DNA from: Rhodospirillum rubrum ATCC 11170
GTDB lineage: Bacteria; Pseudomonadota; Alphaproteobacteria; Rhodospirillales; Rhodospirillaceae
DNA: 64,000 nt
Assembly (NCBI RefSeq): GCF_000013085.1
Contig: NC_007643.1
Coordinates: 4,060,501-4,124,500 of the forward strand
Direction: 5' to 3'
Both the position numbers and the translations under genes were made by a program. The notes under the pieces were generated by a model. That model was not told the origin of the DNA. It worked only from the letters and a program-made list of their open reading frames with translations, and did no database searches. Below, one piece after another: positions 18,735 through 27,573 of the stretch (its first letter is position 1; each line of letters begins with the position of its first letter).

Positions 18735-20171
18735 ATGGACCGCCTGACCCCCTCGCTCGGCCGATTGATCGGGGCGGCGATGCTGGTCTGCGTTCCGGCC
18801 ACGGCGGTGCTTCTCGGGCTGACGCTTTGGGGGCGGCTCAGCGTCGGCGTCGCCCTGGTGGCGGGCGTTCTGATCTGGACCCTCACCGCCTTGCTGCTGC
18901 GCTCAATCCTGCGCGAGTTCATGGTGGTCTCGCGCCATATCCGCGGCCTGGGCGGCCGCTCGGAGGCGGGCGAGGGTGCCGCGCCGACGCCGCGCCTGGA
19001 GATCGCCCAGGGCCTGCTGGGCGCCGCCCAGCATCTCGATCGCGGCTGGCGCCGGCGCACCCAAGCCTTGCGCGACCAGTTGCGCTCGGATGAACAGGTG
19101 CTCAACACCCTGCCCGATCCCTTGTTGATGATCGCCAAGGAAGCGGTGGTCACCCGGGCCAACGAGGCGGCGCGCAGCCTGTTTGGCCGTGACCCGGCGG
19201 GGCAGGAGATCATCACCTTGCTGCGCGATCCCGGCGTTCTGGATTCGGTCGAACGGGTGCTGGCCGGCGGCACGGCGCCGCGCCAGACCATCTGGGTGAT
19301 GCCCGGGGCGGTCGAGCGCGAGTTCGAGGTGCGGGCCACGCCCTTGCCCTCGCCCAGCATCGACGGTTCGGTCGCCCTGCTGGGCCTGCACGACATCACC
19401 GCCCTGCGTCGGCTCGAACAGATGCGCGCCGATTTCGTCGCCAACGCCAGCCACGAATTGCGCACGCCGCTCTCAAGCCTGATCGGCTTCACCGAAACCC
19501 TGTCGACCAGCGCCAAGAACGATCCCGAAGCCCGCGAGCGCTTCCTGGCAATCATGCTTGAACAGGGCCGGCGCATGCAGCGGCTGATCGAGGACCTGCT
19601 GTCGCTGTCGCGGATCGAAATGGAGGAGCATACCCCCCCCGACGAGGCGGTGGTCCTGCCCGGGCTGATCGCCAGCGTCACCCGTTTCCTGGAGATCAAG
19701 GCCCGCGAGAAAACCATGACGCTGTCGGTCGAAGCGCCGCCCGACCTGCCGCCGGCGATCGGCGACGCCGACCAGCTGTCGCAGATTTTCCAGAACCTGC
19801 TCGACAACGCCATCAAATACGGCCGGCCGGGCACCCCGGTCGAGGTGCGGCTGGCGGTGGTCGAGCGCGGACCGCCGGCGATGCCCGCCGGCTTGCGCGC
19901 CCCGTGCCTGCGCGTCAGCGTCATCGACCATGGCGAGGGCATCGCCAAGGCCCATCTGCCCCGGCTGACCGAACGCTTCTACCGGGTCGACAAGGCGCGC
20001 TCGCGCGCGCTCGGCGGCACCGGTTTGGGGCTGGCCATCGTCAAACATGTCGTCGTCCGCCACCGGGGGGCGATGACCATTGAAAGCGACCCCGGCCTTG
20101 GCACCACGGTCAGCGTCTTCCTACCCCTGCATGGCCCGCGCCCGCCGCGGCGGGCGGCCCCTTCGGCTTAA
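18735..20171 (+). CDS. phoR: Phosphate-regulon-type sensor histidine kinase PhoR
   Basis: Membrane histidine kinase. Two hydrophobic segments lie in the first ~55 residues, a PAS-like domain follows (RSDEQVLNTLPDPLLMIA onward), then the HisKA motif FVANASHELRTPLSSLIGF with the phospho-accepting H240, and a HATPase with N box NLLDNAIKYG and G boxes DHGEGI and GTGLGLAIVKH. The order and the SSLIGFTETL dimerisation helix match PhoR. phoU follows 83 bp downstream, supporting the call. No phoB or pstSCAB genes are adjacent, so the cognate regulator must lie elsewhere. Confidence 0.88.
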   Translation: MDRLTPSLGRLIGAAMLVCVPATAVLLGLTLWGRLSVGVALVAGVLIWTLTALLLRSILREFMVVSRHIRGLGGRSEAGEGAAPTPRLEIAQGLLGAAQHLDRGWRRRTQALRDQLRSDEQVLNTLPDPLLMIAKEAVVTRANEAARSLFGRDPAGQEIITLLRDPGVLDSVERVLAGGTAPRQTIWVMPGAVEREFEVRATPLPSPSIDGSVALLGLHDITALRRLEQMRADFVANASHELRTPLSSLIGFTETLSTSAKNDPEARERFLAIMLEQGRRMQRLIEDLLSLSRIEMEEHTPPDEAVVLPGLIASVTRFLEIKAREKTMTLSVEAPPDLPPAIGDADQLSQIFQNLLDNAIKYGRPGTPVEVRLAVVERGPPAMPAGLRAPCLRVSVIDHGEGIAKAHLPRLTERFYRVDKARSRALGGTGLGLAIVKHVVVRHRGAMTIESDPGLGTTVSVFLPLHGPRPPRRAAPSA

Positions 20172-20254
20172 GGGGGCGAGGCTGGCGTCTTTTGCGTCGC
20201 CCGCCGTTCGATGCTATGAGAAAGACCCGTTGTCACTGCCCCGGATCAGCCCCC

Positions 20255-20986
20255 ATGACCCCGACCCCCGATACCCATATCGTCAGTTCCTATGACGAGG
20301 AATTGCGCAAGCTCGATGGCCGTATTCAGCAGATGGGCGGTCTGGCGATCGCCCAGACCCGCGATGCCATCGAAGTGATTCTCGGCCGCCACCCCGATGT
20401 CGCGGCGCGCATTTTCGTCCGCGAGGACGAGATGAACGGTCTGGAGCACCAGGTCAACGAACAGGTGGTCCGCCTGCTCGCCCTGCGTCAGCCGGTCGCC
20501 GACGACCTGCGCACGGTGATCACCGGCCTCAAGGTTTCGGGGATGCTTGAACGGGTCGGCGATTACGCCGCCAATGCCGCCAAGCGGGGGCTGACCCTGC
20601 AGGACGCGGCGCCGATTCCGGTGCGCGGCCCGGTGTCGCGGATGGGCGATCTGGTGATCGCCATGCTCGACGACGCCCTCAAGGCCTTCCAGACCCGCGA
20701 CGCCGACCTCGCCTGCCAGGTCCGCGACCGCGACGCCGAGGTCGACGAGCTGCATTCAAGCCTGTTTCGCGAATTGCTGACCTATATGCTGGAAGATCCG
20801 CGCAGCATTTCGGCCTGTTCGCAGTTGATGTTCGTCTCCAAGAACCTGGAACGGGTGGGCGATCAGGCGACCAATGTCGCCGAAGCCGCCTATTATCGCT
20901 CGACCGGGCGAATCCTGGCCGGCGAGCGTCCCAAAAGCGACACCACCACCCAGACCACCGAAGCCTCCCCCGGCCTTCCCCACTGA
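20255..20986 (+). CDS. phoU: Phosphate signalling protein PhoU
   Basis: Cytoplasmic helical protein that links the Pst transporter to PhoR and represses the Pho regulon when phosphate is plentiful. It has two PhoU repeats with the metal-binding ExxxD-like helices (VREDEMNGLEHQVNEQVVRLL and RDRDAEVDELHSSLFRELL), and LERVGDYAANAAKR and LERVGDQATNVAEA as paired signatures. Length 243 aa is normal. An upstream in-frame ATG at 20192 was rejected because the extra residues are unlike the family. Confidence 0.94.
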   Translation: MTPTPDTHIVSSYDEELRKLDGRIQQMGGLAIAQTRDAIEVILGRHPDVAARIFVREDEMNGLEHQVNEQVVRLLALRQPVADDLRTVITGLKVSGMLERVGDYAANAAKRGLTLQDAAPIPVRGPVSRMGDLVIAMLDDALKAFQTRDADLACQVRDRDAEVDELHSSLFRELLTYMLEDPRSISACSQLMFVSKNLERVGDQATNVAEAAYYRSTGRILAGERPKSDTTTQTTEASPGLPH

Positions 20987-21037
20987 TCGGGCCCACCCCG
21001 GTCGCTCCGGAGAGCCTAAGAACGGATAACCGAGACC

Positions 21038-22678
21038 TTGGAAACCATCACGGTCGTTCTGTTCTTGCTGTTTTGCGTGGTGGTCAGCGATCTGCTGGCC
21101 CGCACGCTGCCCATACCGGTGCCCCGCCCGCTTTATCAGATCGCCCTGGGCGGGGTGATCGGCCTGTTCGCCGATCTGCGGGTCGTCCTTGAGCCCGATA
21201 TCTTCTTTCTGCTGTTCCTGCCGCCCTTGCTGTTTCTTGACGGCTGGCATATCGCCCGCGAAGAGGTTTTCAAGGACCGCTTCGTCATTTTGGAACTGGC
21301 CTTCGGTCTGGTTTTCCTCACCGTTCTGGGCGCCGGGCTGTTCATCCACTGGATGATCCCGGCCATGCCGCTGGCCGTCGCCTTCGCCCTGGCCGCCGTG
21401 GTGTCGCCCACCGATCCGATCGCGGTTTCGGCGATCGCCAAGCACGCGCCGATCCCCAAGCGGATGATGAACATCCTAGAAGGGGAATCCCTGCTCAACG
21501 ACGCCTCGGGTCTGGTCTGCCTGCGCTTCGCCGTGGCCGCGGCGCTGACCGGCGGCTTTTCGTTGACGGACGCGGCGCTGGAGTTCCTGTGGGTGGCCCT
21601 GGCCGGCATCGCCGTGGGAATTTCCCTGACCTGGGCGGTGACGCGGTCGAAAAACATGCTGGCGCGCCGCATCGGCGAAAGCAGCGCCACCCAGACCCTG
21701 ATCAGCCTGCTGATCCCCTTCGGGTCCTATCTGGTCGCCGAGCATCTCGACTGTTCGGGCATTCTCGCCGCCGTCGCCGCCGGTGTGACCATGAGCATCG
21801 AGGAATCCTCGGGTCAGGCCCAGGCGGCCACGCGCATTCGCCGCAATACGGTGTGGGATACCATCCAGTTCGCCGCCAACGGGGTGATTTTCGTCATCCT
21901 CGGCGAACAACTGCCGGCGATTCTCGAAAGCGCGGCCGAAACCGTGCGGGTAACCGGCCATCACGAGCCGTGGTGGCTGGGGATCTATGTGGTCGCGATC
22001 TGCCTGGGGCTGGCCGCCTTGCGGTTTTTGTGGGTCTGGGCGTCGCTGCAGGTGTCGTTGCTCCGCACCGGCCAGAAACGCCCCCCCCGTCATTGGCGGC
22101 TGATCACCGCCATGTCGCTTTCAGGGGTGCGCGGCGCCATCACCCTGGCCGGCGTGCTGACCCTGCCACTGACGATGACCGACGGCACGGCCTTTCCCGC
22201 CCGCGATCTGGCGATCTTCCTGGCCATGGGGGTGATCATCGTGACCATGGTCGTCGCCACCGTCTTTTTGCCGCTGCTGCTCAACGGCTTGGAGATGTCC
22301 CAGGATTCGACGGCCGACGATCAGGAGGCGGCCGCCCGCATCGCCGCCGCCGAAGTCGCCATCGCCGAGATCGAGCGCGTTCAGCACAGCATGGCCGAGG
22401 GAGCCAAGGACGCCGATCTGTTCGTGACCGTCGGCGCCAGCCTGATGGATGTCTACCGCGAACGCGTCCGCAGCCGCTCGCAAGAGGGCGAGGCCGCCGT
22501 GCTGGTGCGCCGCGTCGACTGGATCGAACGCGAAATGCGGCTGGCCGCCCTGCGCGCCGAACGGAGCGAGATCTTTCGCCGGGTGCGCAAATACCAGCTG
22601 GGCAGCGAAAGGGCGCGCAAGCTGATCCGCGAACTCGACTTGCTGGAAACCCGCTATTCGGCCGAACCCAAGGGTTGA
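21038..22678 (+). CDS. CPA1-family Na+/H+ (monovalent cation/proton) antiporter
   Basis: Inner-membrane antiporter of 546 aa. About 12 helices are visible. Signature segments include LFLPPLLFLDGWHI, the ion-binding VVSPTDPIAVSAI with the conserved PTDP, and EGESLLNDASGLV. After the membrane domain comes a ~120-residue cytoplasmic, charged, helical tail. The start is TTG. It may be read with phoR-phoU (51-bp gap), but a functional link is unproven; the ion is not predictable. Confidence 0.9.
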   Translation: METITVVLFLLFCVVVSDLLARTLPIPVPRPLYQIALGGVIGLFADLRVVLEPDIFFLLFLPPLLFLDGWHIAREEVFKDRFVILELAFGLVFLTVLGAGLFIHWMIPAMPLAVAFALAAVVSPTDPIAVSAIAKHAPIPKRMMNILEGESLLNDASGLVCLRFAVAAALTGGFSLTDAALEFLWVALAGIAVGISLTWAVTRSKNMLARRIGESSATQTLISLLIPFGSYLVAEHLDCSGILAAVAAGVTMSIEESSGQAQAATRIRRNTVWDTIQFAANGVIFVILGEQLPAILESAAETVRVTGHHEPWWLGIYVVAICLGLAALRFLWVWASLQVSLLRTGQKRPPRHWRLITAMSLSGVRGAITLAGVLTLPLTMTDGTAFPARDLAIFLAMGVIIVTMVVATVFLPLLLNGLEMSQDSTADDQEAAARIAAAEVAIAEIERVQHSMAEGAKDADLFVTVGASLMDVYRERVRSRSQEGEAAVLVRRVDWIEREMRLAALRAERSEIFRRVRKYQLGSERARKLIRELDLLETRYSAEPKG

Positions 22679-22710
22679 CGACACGCCCGGCGCGGCGCCA
22701 TGGTTAGGCC

Positions 22711-22800
22711 ATGGACAGCACGCGCCCCCCTCTCGCCGCCCTGATCGGCCGTTGGTGGTGGTCCCCGCCTTTCGCGGGTGACCTGTTGGCGCGCGCCTGA
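22711..22800 (+). CDS. trpL: trp operon leader peptide with three tandem Trp codons
   Basis: A 29-codon frame with three consecutive TGG codons at residues 15-17 (IGRWWWSPPF), 156 bp before trpEG. Ribosome stalling at this run when charged tRNA-Trp is scarce is the classic attenuation sensor, and leader peptides with tandem Trp before trpE(G) are known in rhizobia and Azospirillum. The spacing to the RNA stems described in the next entry fits. The start lacks a strong Shine-Dalgarno (only a weak GGTTAGG). Confidence 0.85.
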   Translation: MDSTRPPLAALIGRWWWSPPFAGDLLARA

Positions 22801-22882
22801 TCCAATCACGCTTTGAGGACAGGCAGACCGGCAAGGGCTCTCGCGAAAGGCGGAGCCCCGAAGCCCCGGTGTCGCGCCCTTT
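22764..22882 (+). promoter_or_regulatory. trp attenuator: mutually exclusive RNA stems
   Basis: Just after the Trp codons, CCCGC (22764-22768) pairs with GCGGG (22774-22778). The same segment, 22765-22778, is complementary over 14 bp (one G-U) to 22840-22853. That distal segment can instead form hairpin 22835-22858: GGGCTC, bulged T, CGC, loop, GCG, GAGCCC. This gives a pause stem, an antiterminator and a competing hairpin. A longer alternative pairs 22833-22846 with 22872-22881, followed by only TTTCCCC, so the terminator's U-tract is poor. Confidence 0.75.
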
Positions 22883-22955
22883 CCCCTGATCCCCACCGGT
22901 CGCCCCCCCTCCGTCTCCTCGCCAGAGTCCGCCGTTGATCCAACGGAGAGGACCC

Positions 22956-25142
22956 ATGCAAACATCGACCTTCACCACCGCCGGCGGTTTTACCATCAGC
23001 AGTTGCCTACGCCCGCTTGCCGGGGCGGATGGCGCCTTCGAGGCGCTGATCGACCGACTCGATCGCCATCGCGGCATGGTGATCGCCTCGACCTATGAGT
23101 ATCCCGGCCGCTATCGCCGCCACGCCCTGGGGTTTTGCGATCCGCCGCTGGTGCTGGAGGGCAAGGGGCGCGAGGCCCATCTGCTGGCGCTCAATCGCCG
23201 GGGGCGGGCCCTGCTGCCGGCCCTGGCCGTTGGCTTGGAGGGGGCGGCCGGGCTGGAGGGCCTGCGCCGCGAGGCCGACCGGCTGGTCTTGCGTGTCAAG
23301 GCCATGGCGCCCTGGTTCCCCGAGGAGGAGCGCTCGCGCCAACCCTCGCTGATGTCGGTGGTGCGCGCCCTCGCCGGGCTGTTCGCCGCCGAAAACGACC
23401 CGTTTTTCGGGCTTGTCGGCGCCTTTGGCTATGACCTGGGCTTGGCTTTCGAGCGCCTGCCCCATGCCCGGCCGCGATCGGCCGATCACCGCGATCTGGT
23501 GCTTTACCTGCCCGACCGTCTGCTGATCGACGATCCCGAAGCCGGCGGCCTTGCCGAACGCCTTTACGACATCACCGCGGCCGATGGGGCAAGCACCGCC
23601 GGCTTGGCGCGGGAAACCGCCGCTTACACCGCCGACCACCCCGCCGGCGGCGTGCCGATCGAGGATGATATGCCCCCGGGCGCTTACGGGGCGATCGTCC
23701 GTGGGCTGAAGGAGGCCTTCGCCGCCGGGGATCTGTTCGAGGCGGTGCCCTCGCGCGCCCTGCGCCGGCCTTGCGCCGAGGCGCCGAGCCGTTTGTACCG
23801 GCGGCTGCGCGCGGCCAATCCGGCGCCCTATCTGTTCCTGGCCAATCTGGGGGCGGGCGAACATCTGATCGGCGCCTCGCCCGAAATGTTCGTGCGCGTC
23901 GGTGGAGCGCCGGGGGCGCGGCGGGTGGAAACCTGCCCGATCTCGGGCACCATCGCCCGGGGGCCCGACGCCCTGGGCGATGCCGAGGCCATCCGCACCC
24001 TGCTCAATTCGACCAAGGACGAGGCCGAATTGACCATGTGCACCGATGTCGACCGCAACGACAAGGCGCGGGTCTGCGTGGCCGGCAGCGTTACCGTCAT
24101 CGGTCGCCGCCAGATCGAGCTATATTCCCGGCTGATCCACACGGTCGACCATGTGGAGGGCCGGCTGCGCCCCGAGCTTGACGCCCTTGACGCCTTTCTC
24201 AGCCACTGCTGGGCGGTGACGGTGACCGGAGCGCCCAAGCGCGCCGCCATGGCCGCCGTCGAAGCCGTGGAGCGGGCGCCGCGCGCCTGGTATGGCGGCG
24301 CCATCGGCCGCCTGGGCTTCGACGGTACCCTCGACACCGGACTGGTGCTGCGCACCATCCGCCTGCGTCACGGCGTCGCCGAGGTGCGGGTGGGGGCGAC
24401 GCTGCTCCACCGTTCCGATCCCGAGGAGGAGGAGGCCGAAACCCTGCTCAAGGCCTCGGCCCTGCTCGCCCTGCTCGATGCCACCACCCCGGCCAAGCCG
24501 AATGCCCCGCATCTTCCGTTGCGCGGCCGGGCGCCGCGCGTGCTGGTCATCGACCACGAGGACAGCTTCGTCCATACCCTGGCGTCTTATCTGCGCAATG
24601 CCGGGGCCGAGACCACCGTGCTGCGCTGGGACGTGCCGGCGGCGGTGCGCGCCGGCGTCGAGGCCGATCTGCTGGTGCTGTCGCCGGGACCGGGCACGCC
24701 GTCGCGCTTCGCCCTGGGGGCCAGCCTGGACTGGGCGGTGGCGCGCGGCTTGCCGGTCTTCGGCGTCTGCCTGGGGCTGCAGGGCATCGTCGAACAGGCC
24801 GGGGGCCGCCTTGCCCGGCTGGCGGTTCCCGCCCATGGCATGGCCTCGACGCTGCGGCTGGTCGCCCCCGGGGACCCGCTGTTCGCCGGCCTGCCCACGA
24901 CCATGAGAGTGGGCCGCTACCACAGCCTGCACGCCGAGCGCGCCAGCCTGCCCGACAGCCTGGAGATCCTGGCCGAAAGCGACGACGGGGTGATCATGGC
25001 GCTGCGCCACCGCCTGCTGCCCTTCAGCGCCGTGCAATTCCACCCCGAAAGCCTGATGACCCTGGACGGCGGCGCCGGACCCCGATTGATCGCCAATCTT
25101 CTGGAAACCCTAAGCGTCCCGCGAACGCGCCACGCCGCCTAA
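22956..25142 (+). CDS. trpE(G): Anthranilate synthase, fused components I and II
   Basis: Converts chorismate and glutamine to anthranilate, first step of tryptophan synthesis. The TrpE part (residues 1 to ~510) has the chorismate-binding motifs IGASPEMFVRV, CPISGTIARG and TVTGAPKRAAM. The glutamine amidotransferase part (from ~525) has VIDHEDSFVHTLASYL, catalytic Cys in GVCLGLQG (about residue 605) and the His-Glu pair in VQFHPES. Fusion of the two is typical of Rhizobiales and Azospirillum relatives. GGAGAGG precedes the ATG. Expression should be controlled by the upstream trpL attenuator. Confidence 0.97.
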   Translation: MQTSTFTTAGGFTISSCLRPLAGADGAFEALIDRLDRHRGMVIASTYEYPGRYRRHALGFCDPPLVLEGKGREAHLLALNRRGRALLPALAVGLEGAAGLEGLRREADRLVLRVKAMAPWFPEEERSRQPSLMSVVRALAGLFAAENDPFFGLVGAFGYDLGLAFERLPHARPRSADHRDLVLYLPDRLLIDDPEAGGLAERLYDITAADGASTAGLARETAAYTADHPAGGVPIEDDMPPGAYGAIVRGLKEAFAAGDLFEAVPSRALRRPCAEAPSRLYRRLRAANPAPYLFLANLGAGEHLIGASPEMFVRVGGAPGARRVETCPISGTIARGPDALGDAEAIRTLLNSTKDEAELTMCTDVDRNDKARVCVAGSVTVIGRRQIELYSRLIHTVDHVEGRLRPELDALDAFLSHCWAVTVTGAPKRAAMAAVEAVERAPRAWYGGAIGRLGFDGTLDTGLVLRTIRLRHGVAEVRVGATLLHRSDPEEEEAETLLKASALLALLDATTPAKPNAPHLPLRGRAPRVLVIDHEDSFVHTLASYLRNAGAETTVLRWDVPAAVRAGVEADLLVLSPGPGTPSRFALGASLDWAVARGLPVFGVCLGLQGIVEQAGGRLARLAVPAHGMASTLRLVAPGDPLFAGLPTTMRVGRYHSLHAERASLPDSLEILAESDDGVIMALRHRLLPFSAVQFHPESLMTLDGGAGPRLIANLLETLSVPRTRHAA

Positions 25143-25229
25143 GAGTGTTTGCCCGGACGCTTGTGCACCCTTACATGGAGGAGGGGGCGGGGGGTACAAC
25201 GGGCCCGCCCCGCCCGTCCTGGAGACGTC

Positions 25230-25577
25230 ATGGAACCCAAAGACACCACGACCAACGACGCGTTCAAGGGATTTACCAATACCGCCTGTCCCTTCCTGCC
25301 CTGTCACAAGGGGGTGAAGCGCGAGTTCAACTGCCTGTTTTGCTACTGTCCGCTGATCGCCTATGAATGCCCGGGACCCTATCAGGTCTATACGGACAAG
25401 AACGGCCTGACCCGCAAGGACTGTACAAACTGCACCCTGCCCCATGACGGCTATCTAGCCTCGTGGAACTTCATCCAGAAATGGCTGGAGCGTCCGGTGA
25501 TCTGGTCGGGCGCGGCGCAAACCACCCCGCCAACCCGCCGGCCGGGCCGCGCGCCGGGCGATGGGGACGAGGAGTAA
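25230..25577 (+). CDS. Cysteine-rich small-domain protein (probable metal binding)
   Basis: About 115 aa with nine Cys in the first ~70 residues, including CPFLPCHKG, CLFCYCPL, YECPGPY and CTNCTLPH, then FIQKWLERP. This matches the 'cysteine-rich small domain' (PF04071 as I know it), a probable metal-binding module that in other organisms occurs with cobalamin biosynthesis genes. GGAGA precedes the chosen ATG. It lies between trpEG and bchE, followed by the two cobQ genes, which fits a role in corrinoid or Fe-S handling. Function is not established. Confidence 0.75.
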   Translation: MEPKDTTTNDAFKGFTNTACPFLPCHKGVKREFNCLFCYCPLIAYECPGPYQVYTDKNGLTRKDCTNCTLPHDGYLASWNFIQKWLERPVIWSGAAQTTPPTRRPGRAPGDGDEE

Positions 25578-25640
25578 ACGCCAGAGAGGTGCCTCGCGGG
25601 GCGGGATATCAACCGGTGGTTTCTTAGCCCCGAAGGCCTC

Positions 25641-25658
25641 TGTCACGAAATGTTGACA
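25641..25658. promoter_or_regulatory. CrtJ/PpsR-type operator upstream of bchE
   Basis: TGT-N12-ACA with symmetric arms TGTCA and TGACA. TGT-N12-ACA is the established site for the photosynthesis repressor CrtJ/PpsR. It lies ~140 bp before bchE and just upstream of a TTGACA -35-like box, so binding could repress bchE in oxygen. Occupancy is inferred. Confidence 0.65.
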
Positions 25659-25676
25659 GTTGAGTCTCTTGCAGGG

Positions 25677-25706
25677 TTGACAGTACTCGAAACTCCCGCG
25701 CAAAAT
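25677..25706 (+). promoter_or_regulatory. Candidate bchE promoter
   Basis: A perfect -35 hexamer TTGACA followed after 18 bp by CAAAAT (or after 17 bp by GCAAAA). It lies between the CrtJ/PpsR-type palindrome and the bchE start. The -10 match is weak. Confidence 0.4.
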
Positions 25707-25795
25707 CGCCCGACCGTGGAGACACGAAAAACGCTTGCCCCGCCCCCTTTCCTCGCCGGGAACGCGGCGGGAGATCCGTTGCGCGGGAGCCCTCT

Positions 25796-27403
25796 ATGCG
25801 TATTCTCTTCGTCCATCCCAACTATCATTCCGGCGGCGCCGAAGTCGCGGGCAAGTGGTCCCCGGCATGGGTCGCCTATCTGGCCGGTTACCTGAAGGCC
25901 GGCGGCTATTCCGACATCCGCTTCGTCGACGCCATGACCGACGATATGACGGAAGAAGAGCTGCGCGCCATCTTCGCCGCCGAACAGCCCGATGTCATCG
26001 GCACCACGGCGGTCACCCCGGCGATCTACAAGGCCGAGCGGGTGCTGGAAATCGCCCGCGAGGAATGCCCCAACGCCGTCACCATCCTAGGCGGCATCCA
26101 CGCCACCTTCATGTTCCAGCAGGTTCTGGTCGAAGCGCCGTGGATCGACACCGTGGTTCGCGGCGAGGGCGAGGCGGTGACGCTCAACCTGATCCGCGCC
26201 ATCGACGAGGGCCGCTGGCCCGCCGATCGCGCCTCGATCAAGGGCATCGCCTATCTGGAAGACACCAAGGTCGTCGCCACCCCGGCCGAGCCGCCGATCC
26301 GCGACGTCGATTCCATCATTCCCGATTGGGGCGTGCTGGAATGGAAGAAGTACATCTACATTCCGCTCGGCGTGCCCGTCGCCACCCCCAATATGGCGCG
26401 CGGCTGTCCCTTCACCTGCAGCTTCTGTTCGCAATGGAAGTTCTGGCGCGATTACCGGGTGCGCGACCCCAAGAAGGTGGTCGACGAGATCGAGATCCTG
26501 GTGCGTCAGCACGGAGTCGGCTTCTTCATCCTCGCCGACGAGGAACCGACGATCAACCGCAACAAGTTCGTCGAGTTCTGCGAGGAGCTGATCCGCCGCG
26601 ATCTGGGCGTGATGTGGGGCATCAACACCCGCGTCACCGACATCATGCGCGACGAGGATCTGCTGCCGCTCTACCGCAAGGCCGGCCTGATCCATATCTC
26701 GCTCGGCACCGAGGCCGCGGCCCAGCTCAACCTCGACATCTTCCACAAGGAAACCACGGTCGCCCAGAACAAGAGGGCGATCGAGCTGTTGCGCAAGCAC
26801 GGCATCGTCACCGAGGCGCAGTTCATCGTCGGTCTGGAAAACGAGACCGCCGAGACCCTCGAAGAAACCTACAAGATGTGCATGGACTGGAACCCGGACA
26901 TGGCCAACTGGTCCATGTTCACGCCCTGGCCCTTCTCCGATCTGTTCCATGAACTGGGCGACAAGGTCGAGATTTTCGACTTTGAGAAGTACAACTTCGT
27001 CACCCCGATCATGAAGCCCAACGCGATGGATCGCGCCGAGCTGCTTGACCGGGTGATGCACAACTATCGCCGCTTCTATATGCGCAAGTCGTTCCTGGGC
27101 TATCCCTGGGTGCTCAACCGGGTGCGCCGGCGCTATCTGCTGGGCTGCCTGAAGGCGTTCTTGCTCAGCGCCTTCCAGCGCAAATTCTATGACCTGGGCC
27201 GGGCCGGCTATTGGGGTCCGCAGTCCAAGAAGAAGGTCGATTTCCACTTCGACCACTCGCGCACCCTGGTCAAACCCCAGGAAGACAACTGGAAGAACGC
27301 GCCCAAGCACAAGCGTCCGGCCGCGGCGATGAAGGCCTGTGGTGGCGGCGACGAGCAGCTTGCCGAAAGCCTGACCCCGCCGCCGGTCAAGGTGAAGATC
27401 TAA
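25796..27403 (+). CDS. bchE: Anaerobic Mg-protoporphyrin IX monomethyl ester cyclase
   Basis: Radical-SAM enzyme that forms ring E of bacteriochlorophyll without oxygen. An N-terminal B12-binding-type domain ([19 protein letters not shown] to about residue 160) precedes the radical SAM core with GCPFTCSFC (C-x3-C-x2-C). A C-terminal region follows with [26 protein letters not shown]. Length 535 aa fits BchE, and the whole sequence reads like BchE rather than other B12-radical-SAM proteins. BchE is known to need cobalamin, which makes the neighbouring cobQ genes notable. Regulation by CrtJ/PpsR is suggested upstream. Confidence 0.93.
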   Translation: MRILFVHPNYHSGGAEVAGKWSPAWVAYLAGYLKAGGYSDIRFVDAMTDDMTEEELRAIFAAEQPDVIGTTAVTPAIYKAERVLEIAREECPNAVTILGGIHATFMFQQVLVEAPWIDTVVRGEGEAVTLNLIRAIDEGRWPADRASIKGIAYLEDTKVVATPAEPPIRDVDSIIPDWGVLEWKKYIYIPLGVPVATPNMARGCPFTCSFCSQWKFWRDYRVRDPKKVVDEIEILVRQHGVGFFILADEEPTINRNKFVEFCEELIRRDLGVMWGINTRVTDIMRDEDLLPLYRKAGLIHISLGTEAAAQLNLDIFHKETTVAQNKRAIELLRKHGIVTEAQFIVGLENETAETLEETYKMCMDWNPDMANWSMFTPWPFSDLFHELGDKVEIFDFEKYNFVTPIMKPNAMDRAELLDRVMHNYRRFYMRKSFLGYPWVLNRVRRRYLLGCLKAFLLSAFQRKFYDLGRAGYWGPQSKKKVDFHFDHSRTLVKPQEDNWKNAPKHKRPAAAMKACGGGDEQLAESLTPPPVKVKI

Positions 27404-27411
27404 GGACGGTC

Positions 27412-27455
27412 CCCGCCCCCCCGGCCTCGCCAAAAAAGCGGGCCGGGGGGGCGGG
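27412..27455 (+). terminator. Large GC hairpin after bchE
   Basis: Perfect 15-bp arms (27412-27426 and 27441-27455) with an inner CGC/GCG stem and an A-rich loop, 8 bp after the bchE stop. Only AATTTG follows, so it may act as a 3' stabiliser or a terminator without a strong U-tract. Confidence 0.5.
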
Positions 27456-27573
27456 AATTTGCATGATCGCTTTTTCCGGGGCGGGCGGACCGCCTTGACG
27501 GGCTGGAGAGACCTCGGGGAAGATCGCTCTTTTCCACCCCCCCAATCCGCCAAGCCGTATCAAGGGCCCCGCC

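Noticed and set aside
16295-19948. A 1217-codon open frame on the minus strand
   Set aside because: It runs antisense across maeB and half of phoR, has no recognisable domain and reads as low-complexity Gly/Arg/His typical of shadows in high-GC DNA.
22654-22965. A 103-codon minus-strand frame over the trp leader
   Set aside because: The plus-strand leader peptide and RNA stems explain the region; the minus frame has no ribosome site or domain.
25735-26952. A 405-codon frame in another register over bchE
   Set aside because: Arg/His/Gly-rich shadow; bchE in the correct frame explains the region.
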